Assembly (NCBI RefSeq): GCF_033958435.1
Contig: NC_134139.1
Coordinates: 205,761,501 to 205,825,500 of the forward strand
Source of the DNA: Carettochelys insculpta
Taxonomy: Eukaryota > Chordata > Testudines > Carettochelyidae
Reading direction: 5' to 3'
DNA: 64,000 bases
Position numbers and translations under genes: made by a program. Below, one piece after another: positions 11,555 to 22,449 of the stretch (position 1 is its first letter; every line of letters begins with the position of its first letter). The notes beneath the pieces were generated by a model. The model did no database searches. It worked only from the letters and a program-made list of their open reading frames with translations, and was not told the origin of the DNA.

Positions 11555-12255
11555 ATTGATCCAGAAATTGGAGACAATCCAGAGAAGAGCAACAAGAATG
11601 ATTAAAGGTCTAGACCAGTGTTTCCCAAAGTGTGGTCTGCAGCCCAGTACCAGTCCTTCGAAAAAAAATAATGGTCCTTAGAAAATATACAGATTATTTC
11701 TATATACTATTATTACTGTGAATAAAGAATAAACAGTGAAAATTTATTCATTTTTCATACTTTTTATATGCATTTATATTTTTGGGCTGCAAAAAAACAG
11801 AACTGAAGAAAAACAGTCCCAAATATATAAAGTTTGGTAAACCTGGGTCTAGAGATCATGAGCTGTGAGGGAAGACGGAAAGAATTGGGCTTGTTTAGTT
11901 TAGAAAAGAGAAGACTAAGAGGGGACAGGATAGTGGTTTGCAAGCACCTAAAAGAGTGTCACAAAGAGGAGGGAGAAAAATTGTCCTCCTTGGCCTCTGA
12001 GGATAGGACAAGAAGCAATGGACTTAAACTGCAGCAAAGGAGGTTTAGGCTGGACATTAGGAAAAACTTCCTGACTGGAATAAACTGCCTGGGGAGGTTG
12101 TGGAATCTCCACCACTGGAGACATTTAAGAGCAGGTTGGACAGACACCTATCAGGGATGGTCTAGACAGTGCTTGGTCTTGTCGTGAGGTCGAGGGACTG
12201 AACTTGATGACCTCTTGAGGTTCCTTCAACTGTGAGTGTTTTATGATTCTATAGC
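11555..12255 (+). pseudogene. CR1 LINE ORF2 C-terminus and 3' end, interrupted by an hAT MITE
   Basis: The plus strand encodes the C terminus of CR1 ORF2. RMIKGL is at about 11598-11613 and, past the MITE, ELGLFSLEKRRLRGDRIVV. A further segment ends in a WRHLRAGWTDTYQ-like shifted frame, followed by a 3' end containing GATGACCTCTTGAGGTTCCT and TTATGATTCTAT. An insertion at 11615-11845 splits the coding part, and at least one frameshift near 12090 separates LDIRKNFLTG from the last block. The subfamily differs from the CR1s at 28-30 kb and 50 kb. Confidence 0.75.
11615..11845. mobile_element. hAT-type MITE nested in CR1
   Basis: Ends CCAGTGTTTCCCAAAG and TTTGGTAAACCTG form hAT-like terminal inverted repeats around a 231-bp, A/T-rich non-coding interior. 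The octamer GGTCTAGA occurs exactly on both sides (11607-11614 and 11846-11853), the 8-bp target duplication expected of hAT transposition. Removing the unit and one octamer rejoins the CR1 reading frame, so the MITE arrived after the CR1. Confidence 0.85.
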
Positions 12256-12969
12256 TTTCCCACTGGATGCATGAAAAAGGTGTCAGCCTGGTGTCAGACA
12301 GTGCAGTGCATTGCCATTGATGGATTTATAAACCCAATGGGAACCTGGCTGATGTTTTAAAGCTAAAACAAATCAGCATCCCTCCCACAAACACCATCTC
12401 AGTTTAACTCTGTCCCTTGAACCGACCTGTCATTCAGAATCTGACCAAATAAAATCAAACCACCGGGAGCGTCAGGGGGTGACATCCCAGCTGCAGTGGG
12501 GCTCTGTTGTCACCTGTGGGTTTTTCCCCACCCAGTGTCCAATCAGATTGCTGCAATGATTATATGACTGCTGCTGACTCCAAAGGACAGAGAGATGCAG
12601 GGTTTTGTGATGACCTTGGTTCTCCCACTGGTGCAAAACCGGGAGTAATGCTTCAGGAATCTTGTTACCTTGGTTTTAAATCAGCTGATTTCCATTAGAC
12701 ATGCTCCTAAGTGCACCGGTGCAAGTGGAATGAGGCTCTTCCAGTTAAAATTTCCTGTGACTGCAATGAACTTTGCATCCTTATTATTTCTAGTACAGAA
12801 GGACTAAGTCCCCTCAACAGAGATCAGGGCCTTGTTGTACTTGTCACAGCACAAAGAACACAGCCCCAGACAGCTCAGAAAGGAGGCTATTTGACAATAT
12901 GCAATAGGTGAGTAAATAAATGGAGGTGGGGTGTAGAACAGGAACGGAAGATGAGATTAGAGTAAAAGC
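12256..12969. other. No feature recognised
   Basis: Short unrelated open frames only; no terminal repeats or domains identified. Confidence 0.35.
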
Positions 12970-13120
12970 AAATATTCGAGGGGTAGCCTCATTAGTCTGC
13001 ATCTGCAAAACCAATGAGGAGTCCTGTGGCACCTTAAAGACTAAGCTTTTGTGGGCAAAATCCCACTTTGTCAGATGCTTCTGATGAAGTGGATTTTTAC
13101 CAATCCAGCCTATGCCCACA
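12970..13120. repeat. PLE hairpin, copy E, diverged
   Basis: An inverted PLE end (GAGGAGTCCTGTGGCACCTT, then AAGCTTTTGTGGGCAAAATC) runs into a short, poorly matched direct arm (TGATGAAGTGGATTTTTACC) at about 13083. It belongs to the 'GTCCTGTGGCACC' PLE subfamily. Confidence 0.55.
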
Positions 13121-13271
13121 TAAGCTGCTCAGTTTTTACGAGGCCATGGGACTCTTCATTCTTTTAGTAAAAACAAACACAGCTGTAAGAGTTAGCAGCG
13201 GCCATAGTTTCAGTAGCCACAGTTGTCATCACAAATGAGTCAGGCCTTAGAACCAATTCTACCTGTCTTCG

Positions 13272-13556
13272 GGCTTGTCTACACTTAGCACCCGGTTGAT
13301 GCACTGAAGGTCAATCACCTGGGGTTTGCTTTAGTGGGTCTGTTATGACCCACTAAATTGAATGCAGAGGATGCCCTCATCAACCCTGGTAGTCCTCACA
13401 ACTGCAAGGGAAGTAAGGGAAGTCAATGGGAGAGTTTCTCCCATCGACCTCCCACTGGGGGGATGGTTGAGAAATTCAACCGAAGGTATGTCAGCTCCAG
13501 CTAGGTTATTCTTACAGTTGGCATTGTGTAGACTTTCTCCCTTAGTGTAGGCCTGC
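13272..13556. mobile_element. Harbinger-like MITE (copy b)
   Basis: Ends GGGCTTGTCTACACTTAG and CTTAGTGTAGGCCTGCCC form inverted repeats around a 285-bp interior with no coding capacity. The interior contains TCAATGGGAGAGTTTCTCCC, also found in the copies at 5525, 31789 and 60873, so it belongs to the same broad family. Confidence 0.6.
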
Positions 13557-14828
13557 CCTTACATTCTCTTACTCCCGACCATCACCTCTTTGTCTGAGCG
13601 CATTCCATGTAAAAGAGACAACAATGGCTCGGTCCTTAGTGGACTTCATGGAGTCTCTGGCACTTCTCCCTCTGTGCAGTGAACCCTCAGGGCAAAGCCA
13701 ATTCAATGCAAGTGAAGAGAACGAAAGGGTGATTAAAACAAACCAACCTGGAGCAAGGGTTTTTCCAGAAAAGAGAAAAAAAAAGAAAAGAAGAGTCACA
13801 GCTGGGCACAATCCAACTGAGTAGCATTTCTGTCCAAAAGGTGAATTCCTCAGACTAGTGGCTATGACTTTCTTCAAGCAGGAGGTGTTAATGCAAACTT
13901 ATGCAACTTGAATAATTGTTGCCACTTCCAGCAAACACTATGATGATGATAATGATTAATAATAATAACAACACTGTATCAGTACAAATCCCATGTTACT
14001 GCAAAGGATCACACTGGAGTATCTGAGATGAGAATCTGGCTGTAACTGTAGTAACGCAGCTCTCACACAGTTGGGGTAACACTGACCCTCCTTCACTGCT
14101 CCTGTCTCTACAACTGTTCATGCTCTGAGGCTAAGCTGGGGCACTTTTACATTCCAAAAGAGATCCCCAATGAGCACAGGAAAGCCTTGCTGGCTGCTCG
14201 TGGCTTGCTTATGGTGTCGCTGGTGGCACCCTGCCATAGGGATGTACAGGATTGGTGATTACAGAGCAAGGAAGAAAAAGGCTGTTCACATGAGGGAGAA
14301 AGGAAAGTGATCCCAGCAACAGCCTTGCCAGGTAGTGCCCCCACGTTGAATGGATGCACAATATAAAATCCCATTGCCACTTGGAAACCTGTCCCAGATT
14401 CTGCCTTCTAGTAGGCATGTGTAACCCACACACCTATGTGTGGTGAACTGTGCCACGTTGTGGCACCTAGAACACTTCGCAGAGAAAGAATAAGTGTCTA
14501 CAGTCTAAGCTGAAAGCCAGCTGGCCTTTAGCTCAAGTTGCAGAGGCTCCTGCACTAAGCTCCAGAGGTGCCAGCTTTGAGTCTGCCTGCGGGTAATTAC
14601 ACATGCACTGCTCTCCCTGTAACCTGCAGACCGAATACAGTCCAGATTTCTGTGTGCTCGTAACTCTTCCAGCCTTTCGTGTCTTTGTCACACCAATAAA
14701 GCAAACAAAACTGAATCAGAGGGAGAGACACCAAGAAGGTTCAGTGCAAACTTCTGCTGTGACTACACATAGTCTTGATCCAACTGTCAAGTGAGTGAAG
14801 CCCTAGGAAGGGTATATATCTCTCCCAC
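13557..14828. other. No feature recognised
   Basis: Includes a short AT-rich microsatellite (GAT/AAT units, 13940-13975). The overlapping open frames at 13569-13877 on both strands are shadows of each other and of a lysine-rich A-tract. Confidence 0.35.
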
Positions 14829-15030
14829 AGAGCTGGAAGGGATCTCAAGAGATCCTTGTGTCCAGTCCACACACTCATAGCAGGACCTACCACCAACTCT
14901 GACAGATGAGGCATTTTTGTTTGTTTTTTTTTAAATCTAAGCTGCCTCAGACCCTTGAAAGGGCCCCCTCAAGGACTGATCTCTCAAACCTGTACTTACA
15001 AAGGCAATGTTCTAACCACTGATCTCTCCA
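14829..15030 (-). repeat. tRNA-headed SINE with CR1-like tail
   Basis: Minus-strand order is a degenerate tRNA-like head (GATCAGTGGTTAGAACATTG), the 'TGAGGGGGCCC' central block, an A-rich run from a poly-T on this strand at 14927-14937, and the CR1-type tail (GGATCTCTTGAGATCCCTTC). It matches the architecture at 3364 and 54002. Confidence 0.6.
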
Positions 15031-16117
15031 CAGTCGCTGCGAGGAGGGGGAAAGCAATCTTATTCTGTCTTTAACTTATCCCACAGTGAGCTTCAGGCTG
15101 TGCCATTGAAGTCTATGGGATATTTGCCGTGGACTTCAATGCAAAAATCAATCCCTTTCCAAGTGCCTGCTGCAGCTGGAATTACCTGAAATTCAGTCAT
15201 CATAGCTACAGGGACCTGTGCAAGCATCTTCACTGGAGAACATGTCCCTGCCTGATCCAGCGAGGTTCTTCTGAGCAAAGTCAGTGGAAACTTGGAGCTA
15301 GTTGGGACCCTAAAACACAGACTGGCCCAGACCAATTCATGGACCCCTGTGAATTTTCCATTGGAGTGGCAGCTTAGAGTTTGTAATGAAACTTGAAACT
15401 GGTGGAATTTTGTGTGGTTTCTGATTGTCCTGTGAACCTTTTGCATGGCCCTAGCCACAGCTCGTGAGCCAGGTGTCTGGCTCCTCCATAGGCTCATGAG
15501 CTCCTCAGTGGAAGATGATTCCATCTACAACTCCTGAAATGGTCTTGTTTTTGCAAGACCATCAGGTGCTTAAAGCTACAGCAACTTCACTTTCCATGTG
15601 TACACTGAGGGGAGTCTGAAGCATTCCTTGTGTTTGCCTGCTGGTGGAATGTCAATGTGCTAGGCTACAGGAGAGCTAGGGTTGGTTTTCAGCCTGCTGT
15701 TGTCTTAGTCCCTAGATCAGTAGGGCTGGGAGGTCTGTGGCACCAGGAAGTTTGCTATCTGAGAGGTTAAATTCTTCACGTGCCATAGCAGCTGCTTGTC
15801 CAGCTGATAGTATCTCCCATGAACTCAAGGGGAAGTTCTGGGGGTGAAGATGGTGACTGACATGTGGGACCTTACCAAGGAGAAAGGGAGCTCAAGCCAA
15901 AAATTGAGGAGAGAGGAGAAAATAAGAGGCTCTGTGGGACACAAATCTCTCCTCCTTTCTGTCACTCCCCTCACCATATTCTCCAAAGCCCACCTTGTTC
16001 AACCAAAGTCAAAAATCATTGCCTCAGCACAAGCTTAAGGCCCAGGTCCTGCGGGGTGCACAGGGATGGGAAAACCCAAAATGCTTCCCCTTCTGGGCCT
16101 CTAATACAGTAGCTAGG
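15031..16117. other. No feature recognised
   Basis: A 143-codon minus-strand open frame (15093-15524) is the largest here but shows no domain, no splice signals and a matching shadow on the plus strand. I see no repeat family in this stretch. Confidence 0.35.
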
Positions 16118-16253
16118 CACAAAACAAAAAAGCAGTCAAGTAGCCCTTTAAAGACTAACAAAACAATTTATCAGGCAGTGAGCCTCTAAAGGGCTACTTG
16201 ACTGCTTTTTTGTTTTGATAGTATGCAGACTAACACGGCTTTCTCTCTGTTAC
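16118..16253. repeat. PLE hairpin, copy F, compact
   Basis: Arms GCAGTCAAGTAGCCCTTTAA and TTTAAAGGGCTACTTGACTG (as CTAAAGGGCTACTTGACTG) are almost perfect inverted repeats with only a few bases of loop, followed by the usual CAGACTAACACGGCTTTCTC tail. AGCTAG flanks both sides (16111-16116 and 16255-16260), a possible short target duplication. Confidence 0.7.
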
Positions 16254-17163
16254 AAGCTAGACCCAATGATAGTCACTGCGCATCCCCATGCCATGGGCCC
16301 ACCTTGACTCTGCACTGTCCAGCAGAGCGGTCCATACATATGCAGCAAGAAGCTTGCTGCAGTCTCATAATAGGGGGTGTAGGGAATTTGTTCCCATTGC
16401 ACTCTGGGCAGCTTGGGTATCCACCAGGCCTGCCTGAATCATAGGGCCTCTTGGTGTTCCCCCTGGAGCTCTGCAGCTCCACTCCACTTCTTCTCCAGCG
16501 TGGTACCTTGCTGGTACACCTGAGCCCTTGCCAGAAAGTCACACGTGGTTGCTAGTCAATAATCTTCCATGGCAAGAATCCCGAAAGGCCAGCCAGTGCT
16601 GAACCCTCATCAGCGTTCACTTGTGCACCAGCCTGTTTAGAAGCGCACGACTCTCGGCTCACACAGTCATTACTGCGAAAGGGAACTTGAAGCTCTCTAG
16701 TAGCTGAATTCAGGCTCCTGATTTTAATAGCGGATTCATTTGGCTGAGGGCGCACGCTGAAGATCCCCTTGGTTGTGTAGTCAGAGACTGCCTGACCACT
16801 GCTTCCCCTCCGCCACATCCCCTCCCCAATACAACGCCCAGACACATGGAGTTCACTCAGGTGAGCTGCTCAGAGTCTGACTGGAATCCTTCCCCACACC
16901 AATTGCTTCATGGGAAGTATGTACAGGCCGCATCCCTCCAGGCCCATCCCAACCTCCCTTCATGAAGCCACTGCTATACGGAGGCCAACTGAGCCCCACA
17001 GGCCACAGAGGATGCCAACCATCTGCAAGGCACCAGCACAGCCTTTGCTGTGTTCTGAGCCTTCTCCCCTGCCAGGGGATTTGCCTTACCCAGCACGAAG
17101 GGGATGGAGGAATTAGAACTCGTTAGGAATAACCAGCAAGTGCCATGTGTCACAGAGACTCAC
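16254..17163. other. RP1L1 intron sequence beside the first coding exon
   Basis: Downstream (minus-strand sense) of the RP1L1 coding exon. A 97-codon minus-strand frame at 16552-16845 has no stop, but neither a doublecortin continuation nor clear splice sites. I treat it as intronic. Confidence 0.4.
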
Positions 17164-17821
17164 CTTCTTCCCATCAGCTGTGTAGAGCTTCTTCACCGTG
17201 AACTGCAAGAGCTCAGAAATCTCATCCAGGAGAGTTTTGAAGCTGCGAGCGTTCCTGTGATTCAGGATAATCGAGCGCCGGACACCGATGTCCCCGTTCT
17301 TCACCAACATGATCTTCTTGGGTATTTTGGGGCCTTGTTGGAAGAAAGGCATGAAATGGTTTTCGTGCCTGCTCTCCTGCCCTCCTCTCCTCAGGGCACT
17401 CACCGGGCGGCCATTCCACTGAGGGCCTACCTTCTGGCCCGGGCCGATGCTGAAGGGCTTGGCGTATTTCTTGTCAGAGCAGAGGTAGCACCCTCCATCC
17501 TCCAGCTGGTCGAGCGCACTGATGCAGTGTATCCCCCGGGGAGTGGTGATGGTCCGCACCCCAAACGGCAGAGGGACCCGGTGGGAGAGGTCATCCATAA
17601 GAGCATTGAAGCTCTTGAAGCTGCGTGGGTTGATGGCCATCTTGACTCCCCAAAACTGAGGGTCTCCACTCTTGAAGAAGGTTATTTTCTTGGTCGGAGG
17701 AACCTGTGCGATAGAATTTGTCCGAGCCGCAGTGGGAAGAGGCTGCTGTTCATAGTTGTTGGGGCTGGAGGTGATCAGGTAATCCGCAAGTGCTTGAGTC
17801 ATTCCCCACACTTAGACGTAC
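17164..17821 (-). CDS. RP1L1: RP1L1, first coding exon (retinal doublecortin-family protein)
   Basis: The coding part runs from the ATG at 17802-17800 to 17164, exactly 213 codons. It starts MTQALADYLITS and contains doublecortin domain 1 (about residues 38-117), with KKITFFKSGDPQFWGVK, GVRTITTPRG and QLEDGGCYLCSDKK. The start of domain 2 (about 161-213) has PKKIMLVKNGD and VKKLYTADGKK. The exon ends AAG|GTGAGT, a consensus donor in phase 0. It is preceded by CTGTTGCAG|GTACG, a consensus acceptor in the 5' untranslated region, giving exon borders 17821 and 17164. In the family, tandem doublecortin domains bind microtubules of the photoreceptor axoneme, and this exon ends within domain 2 just as in mammals. 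The CSDKK motif favours RP1L1 over its paralogue RP1, and the neighbouring C8orf74-like exon supports this. The next exon was not found in 1-17113 and probably lies outside the window. No lesions are seen. Confidence 0.88.
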
Positions 17822-19599
17822 CTGCAACAGAAGCACAAGCACACCACAGTTTGGACTGTGTCACACAGAACCAATGGCTTGCAAATCACAGGCCTCAGTT
17901 TTGCTATCTGTAGTGTATGGGCAACCATACTTGCCATGTGGGCATAAATGAGAGAGCAGAATTTAGCCCACAATATGAAACCATTGCAAACGAAGTGGCT
18001 CAAGTCTATATATGGGGTTAGGTGGCTGCAAATGTCACTACGACCCTCTAAAAACTGAAACACCAATTCTGTTCACAGTTATTCTAGTGCAAATGCACAG
18101 AAAGCCCTGGGCAGGGCCCCTCAGCCCCTCTTGAATTGCTGCCACAGTGTGGCTTCACCACTGTGCATGGCTGTGACAGAGTGAGAAGGAGGAACCCAGC
18201 ACTGTGGTTCGGGCAGTACAGAAAGCTGAAAGCCCTTGGCCCCGCCCCCACTGCCCTTGGCCCCGCCCCTTCCAGGCAGAGCCCGGCTCCCCTCCCATCG
18301 TTCACCAGAGCCTATGGCGACTGTTGATGCCACTGGCCCTGAGAGTGTAATCAGTTTTGCTGAATCCAGGCACTCAATAACAGTATATTAGGCTCCCCTT
18401 GGACCTTTCATTTGCCTTTTGGATTTTGAGCCTTTCCCATTCATGTTTTCAGACTTTTCTCCAAAACTGAGACAGCTAAAAATTAATTTAAAATAAAAAA
18501 GGAGATTGAGATTCTCATGTGATCCCATGACTCCATCAGCTGGGGCTTTCAGAAAAATGTCACATAGTGAGACTTGTGATAGAATGTTGGCAACACTGTA
18601 CCGCGGTGAAATGTGAGAATGGCCTTTAAAATATTGGTGTCATCAGAAGAGTATGCCCAACTTGCAAAGGAACTGCTGGGCACTCTGTTCTTTTGGGAAC
18701 CAGGTCACCTGGCACAGGGAGCCTCATTTCAGGTACGCAAGTTTGACAATTGAGGCCCCCCCATTTTTACTGCTGGATTCTTGTTCTTTCTTCTCCTTCT
18801 TACATTGAATTGTCAGATGCTTTCTGTTTGCAGTCTATTTCTAAAAAAATCCAAACAAAAACCCCTTCAATTAAGCAGGAATGGAGACACCAAAAAAAGA
18901 TAGTTTGCCAGCCTAATAATTTCCATGTTATTGCTCATACATGGAAAACAAAGCAATGAAGTTACATGCAATGTCTATGAAGATTTTATGAAGGTTAGAA
19001 GCACTGTAAAAGGACTGGAAGTAACAAGGTGAAACTGATCAGCAAAGACTGCTGTGTAAAGAAAGAGCACCTGACCACAGCCAGGTAAGACCTGGTATCC
19101 AGGGCTAGCACCCAGTTTGTCTCCCAGATGCATTCTGGAGTAGATGGGAGCTCTCTAAGGCAATTTTTAAAAACTACTCTTAAGTAAGAACTGTTTTAAC
19201 TCTCTGTAAACTACCTAGGAAGGTGATAAATGTGTCGTTAAGTCCATGCCTACTTCAGGTCATACACATGATTATACAGTTACTTGTAGTATTTCACAGC
19301 TAATTTTAACTCTGAGAAAAAAATTATTTAACTCAGAGTTACTGAATGGGCACCCAATTCTGCTACCAGTAAAGCCAATGGAGATTTTGCCATTGCCTTC
19401 AGTAAGGGCAACATTCAGGCCTCAAAAATAATGTGATTTGCTATGTTTTACATCTTTTGGCATCTCAAACTTTTTTTGTTTTGTTTTGTTACTGCTATGC
19501 TATAATTAAATGGCTGTACCCTAATAGCAGCCCTGGAAATGAGAGGATCATGAGAGAGATGATCTAATACGGTGGAGAAAGTATGAGTCAGGAAATACA
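17822..19599. other. Interval upstream of the RP1L1 coding exon
   Basis: No exon is recognised. At 18234-18272 (plus strand) two copies of CCTTGGCCCCGCCCC lie about 20 bp apart and resemble Sp1-type GC boxes, roughly 420 bp 5' of the RP1L1 exon. Whether they are regulatory or repeat-derived cannot be told here. Confidence 0.35.
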
Positions 19600-20390
19600 C
19601 TGACTATGTAATATAGCATGCTAGTGACAATACACAAGAAAGGAAGTGCATTGGAGTGCAAGAACTACAGAACATTTGCCCTAACGGGTCATCTAGGCAA
19701 GGTGCTGATGATGATAGTGAGAGAGAGACTGAGATGGCAGATAGAAGACCATCTAGCAGATGAGCAAGCGGGGTTCAGGAAAGATAGAAGTACCGTACAG
19801 CAGATATTGGCACTAAGATTGATAGTGCAGAAAGTGCGATGAAAGAACAACACATACAATTGCTTCGTCGATTTTCAGAAGGTGTTGAACAGTATAGATT
19901 AGAAAGTGACTTAGGCAGCGTTGGAGTCAGATGGAGTGGATAGCAAACTGATATGGTTGTTGAAGGACATCAATGACAATGTAGAGGCAGTGGTGAGAAC
20001 ATGTGGGGAATTGGGAAGTTGGTTTAGAACAAGTAGAGGTACGAGACAAGTAGATCTGATATCTCTGAATATCTTCATCATGCATCTAGAGAGAGCGATG
20101 AACAAGATCAAGGAAGAGGTGGAAGGGATATTTGACCACAGGAAAATAAGGAAAAACTTGAGGTTTGCAGATGATATAGTTATCACTGAAGAAGATGAGG
20201 AGAAGCTAGTGAGAACTGTGCAGGTGCTAAACGAGGAAGGGAAGCAGTATGGACTGATTATGAACAAGGATTAAACAAAAACAATGGTATTTGGTGATAA
20301 GGAAATAGGAAGAAAGATCAGTGTAGATGGGATTCACTAGACAATGTAGAGAAGTTCACATATCTGTGGAGCAACATTATGCATGATCTC
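19600..20390 (+). pseudogene. RTE-like LINE reverse transcriptase, 5' segment
   Basis: The plus strand encodes a degraded RT with recognisable motifs in order: HKKGSALECKNYRT (19630s), QAGFRKDRSTVQQ (19770s), CFVDFQKVLNSID (motif A, 19861-19900, reached after a stop), LRFADDIVI (motif C with the catalytic FADD, about 20158-20184) and NEEGKQYGLIMNKD. Stops and frameshifts separate these blocks, so it is inactive. The last block, in the frame of 20340, reads DNVEKFTYLWSNIMHDL and is cut at codon CTC (20388-20390) by a Harbinger insertion. Downstream continuations are at 24342-24542 and 25290-25672. Clade assignment to RTE rests on motif order and the (GAT)n tail. Confidence 0.75.
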
Positions 20391-20498
20391 AGCTACATCT
20401 ACACTGGGATGCTACATCGACATAGCCTATTTCGATGTAGCGAAATCGAAATTAGCTATTTCGACGAATAGCGTCCACACATCCTCCAGGGCTGGTGC

Positions 20499-20519
20499 CG
20501 TCGACATTCAACATCGACG
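20499..20519. repeat. Left subterminal palindrome of the Harbinger element
   Basis: CGTCGACATTCAACATCGAC is a near-palindrome around the core TTCAA. Its counterpart in the deletion derivative (25157-25179) is a perfect palindrome about one central base. Confidence 0.7.
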
Positions 20520-20745
20520 TTGGACAGCACTACATCAAAATAGGCTCTGTAGGGGAGCGCCTACACACCAAAGCGGCCGAAATTGAAATAAGGGTGCCAG
20601 GAACAGCTGCAGACAGGGTCACAGGGCAGACTAGCACTTCCGGCGCAGCAGCAAGCCGCTCCCTTAAAGGGCCCCTCCCAGACACACTCAGCCTGCACAG
20701 CACGCGGTCTGCAGAGTCACAGGCATGCACTTCCCATGAAGCACC

Positions 20746-22114
20746 ATGGACCCCTAGCAGCAGCGGCAGCAGCAGCCAGAGGCCCACACACCCGCCCCTG
20801 GAGGAGCAGTGGCTGCCCTGCTCGGTGCCATGCAGGAGGCAGCTGACCATCTTTTATTTGAGGAAGATGAACTGTCCTCAGGGGATGAGGAAGCAGCCCC
20901 AGACCTTGCTGCCCTCCCAGCCCCCCCCCCCCCCCCCCCCCGACCACACACGCTGCCAGCTGTGGAGATACCCCACGAGCACGGACTGGTGGGAGCGGCT
21001 GGTGCTCAGTGAGTGGGACAATGACTGCTGGCTCCGGAACTTCCGAATGAGCCGGCAGACATTCCTGGAGCTCTGCCAGTGGCTCATCCCTGCCTTACGG
21101 CACCAGGACACCCCCATGCGACGTGCCCTCACTGTAGAGAAATGGGTCGGCGTCACTGCCTGGAAGCTGGCCGCTCCAGACAGCTACCAATCCATCGGGC
21201 AGCAGTTCGGCGTGGGCAAGGCCACCGTCAGGGCTGTCCTCATGGAGGTAAGAGGACCCGGGGGAGGGGGGGAGCCCGGGCGGGAGCCCGGGGTGGGGAG
21301 GGCAAGACACACCCTGCACACCCCTCACTGGTGCTCTCTCATGTCCTTCCCCTGCAGGTTGTCCGTGCAGTCAATGTCCTGCTACTCCACAGGCTCATGC
21401 GGCTTGGGGACCCGGATGCTGCCATTGCGGGGTGTGCCAGCCTGGGCTTCCCAAATTGAATTTGGGGCTCTGGATGGGACCCATATCCCCATCCGTGTCC
21501 TGGAGCACAGTGGAGGACGCTTCCTCAATAGGAAGGGATACCATTCCGTGGTCCTCCAGGCCTTGGTGGACAGCTGGGGCCGCCTCTTGGACATTTATGT
21601 TGGCTGGCCTGGCAGCACCCACGACGCCCGGGTGTTCAGAAATTTGGGCCTGTGCCGCCGGCTGGAGGCGGGGACCTACATCCCCCAGCGGGAGAGCCCT
21701 GTGGGGGACACCACCAGGCCCCTCTGCCTCGTTGCAGACACAGCATACCCCCTCCGGCCCTGGCTCATGCACCCTTACACAGGCCATGTCACAGCCAGCC
21801 AGGAGCGGTTCAACACGCGCTTGAACCATGCGCGCCAGGTGGTCGAGCACACTTTTGGCCGCCTCAAAGGGCGCTGGAGGTGTCTCCTCACCTGCCTAGA
21901 TGCAGGCCTCACCAACATCCCCCAGGCTGTGGGCATGTGCAGCGCACTCCACAACCTGGTGTAGAGCAAGGGGGAGGCATTCTTCCAGGGCTGGGCTGTG
22001 GAGGCTGGCAGGGCTGACGTCCAGCCACCCGCTGCCCCCAGTCGCCAGGTCGACCCTGAGGGGATCCGGGTCCGGGAGGCCCTGCACGCCCATTTTGACC
22101 AGGCTGTGGGGTGA
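20746..22114 (+). pseudogene. Harbinger DDE transposase, two exons, several lesions
   Basis: The likely start is the ATG at 20746-20748, followed by a TAG where a glutamine codon is expected (20755-20757). Exon 1 continues with an acidic block (FEEDELSSGDEEAAPDL). It then crosses an 18-base C run (about 20924-20941) that puts it out of phase with the helix-turn-helix region (WLRNFRMSRQTFLELCQWL; SIGQQFGVGKATVRAVLMEV). A 110-nt intron (21248-21357, GTAAGA ... CTTCCCCTGCAG) is followed by VVRAVNVLLLHRLMRLGDPD. A TGA with a one-base gain lies at 21457-21465. The catalytic triad is intact: D at 21473-21475 (GALDGTHIPI), D at 21623-21625 (GSTHDARVF) and E at 21845-21847 (VVEHTFGRLKGRW). A TAG at 21962-21964 interrupts the C terminus, which otherwise runs to TGA at 22112-22114. 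A transposase of this family cuts the element at its ends with help from the Myb-like partner. Intron length and the frameshift offset each other, so a long unspliced frame appears artificially. Confidence 0.87.
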
Positions 22115-22239
22115 ATGCTGGCAGGGCCAGCTGCGGGTGAGCCACCCACTGCACCCTCCCATCCTCCACAACACTCCCTTTTCCCTGGCCCACACCACAG
22201 AGAACCTGAGAGCACACCCCCCCACACACACTTCTGTGC

Positions 22240-22245
22240 AATAAA
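22240..22245 (+). promoter_or_regulatory. Polyadenylation signal of the transposase gene
   Basis: AATAAA lies about 125 bases after the transposase stop and before a poly-T/A stretch, in the expected position and orientation for 3' processing of the plus-strand transcript. Confidence 0.55.
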
Positions 22246-22449
22246 TGGAATTTTTTTTAAGAAGGGGGGAACTATGTACATGGAGGGCAGGTACTAAACA
22301 GGGGTAGAACAAAAACTATTTACAAAGATGGGGGGAATATGTCCAAAGGAAGGGGCCTTGTGGTGCAACGTCCTCGGCCACGCACCCCTTATTGTCCTGC
22401 GCCCGGTGTTGGGGGGCGTGACCCACATCTCGGCTGGAGGCCCGGTCAA

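Noticed and set aside
15093..15524. 143-codon minus-strand frame as the next RP1L1 exon
   Set aside because: Its translation does not continue the second doublecortin domain and it has no matching acceptor.
16552..16845. 97-codon minus-strand frame as an RP1L1 exon
   Set aside because: It is close to the exon but has no doublecortin residues and no phase-0 acceptor that I could find.
20495..21964. A single 489-codon protein as the transposase
   Set aside because: It reads through an intron in the wrong frame and begins in terminal-repeat sequence; the two-exon model explains domains and splice sites better.
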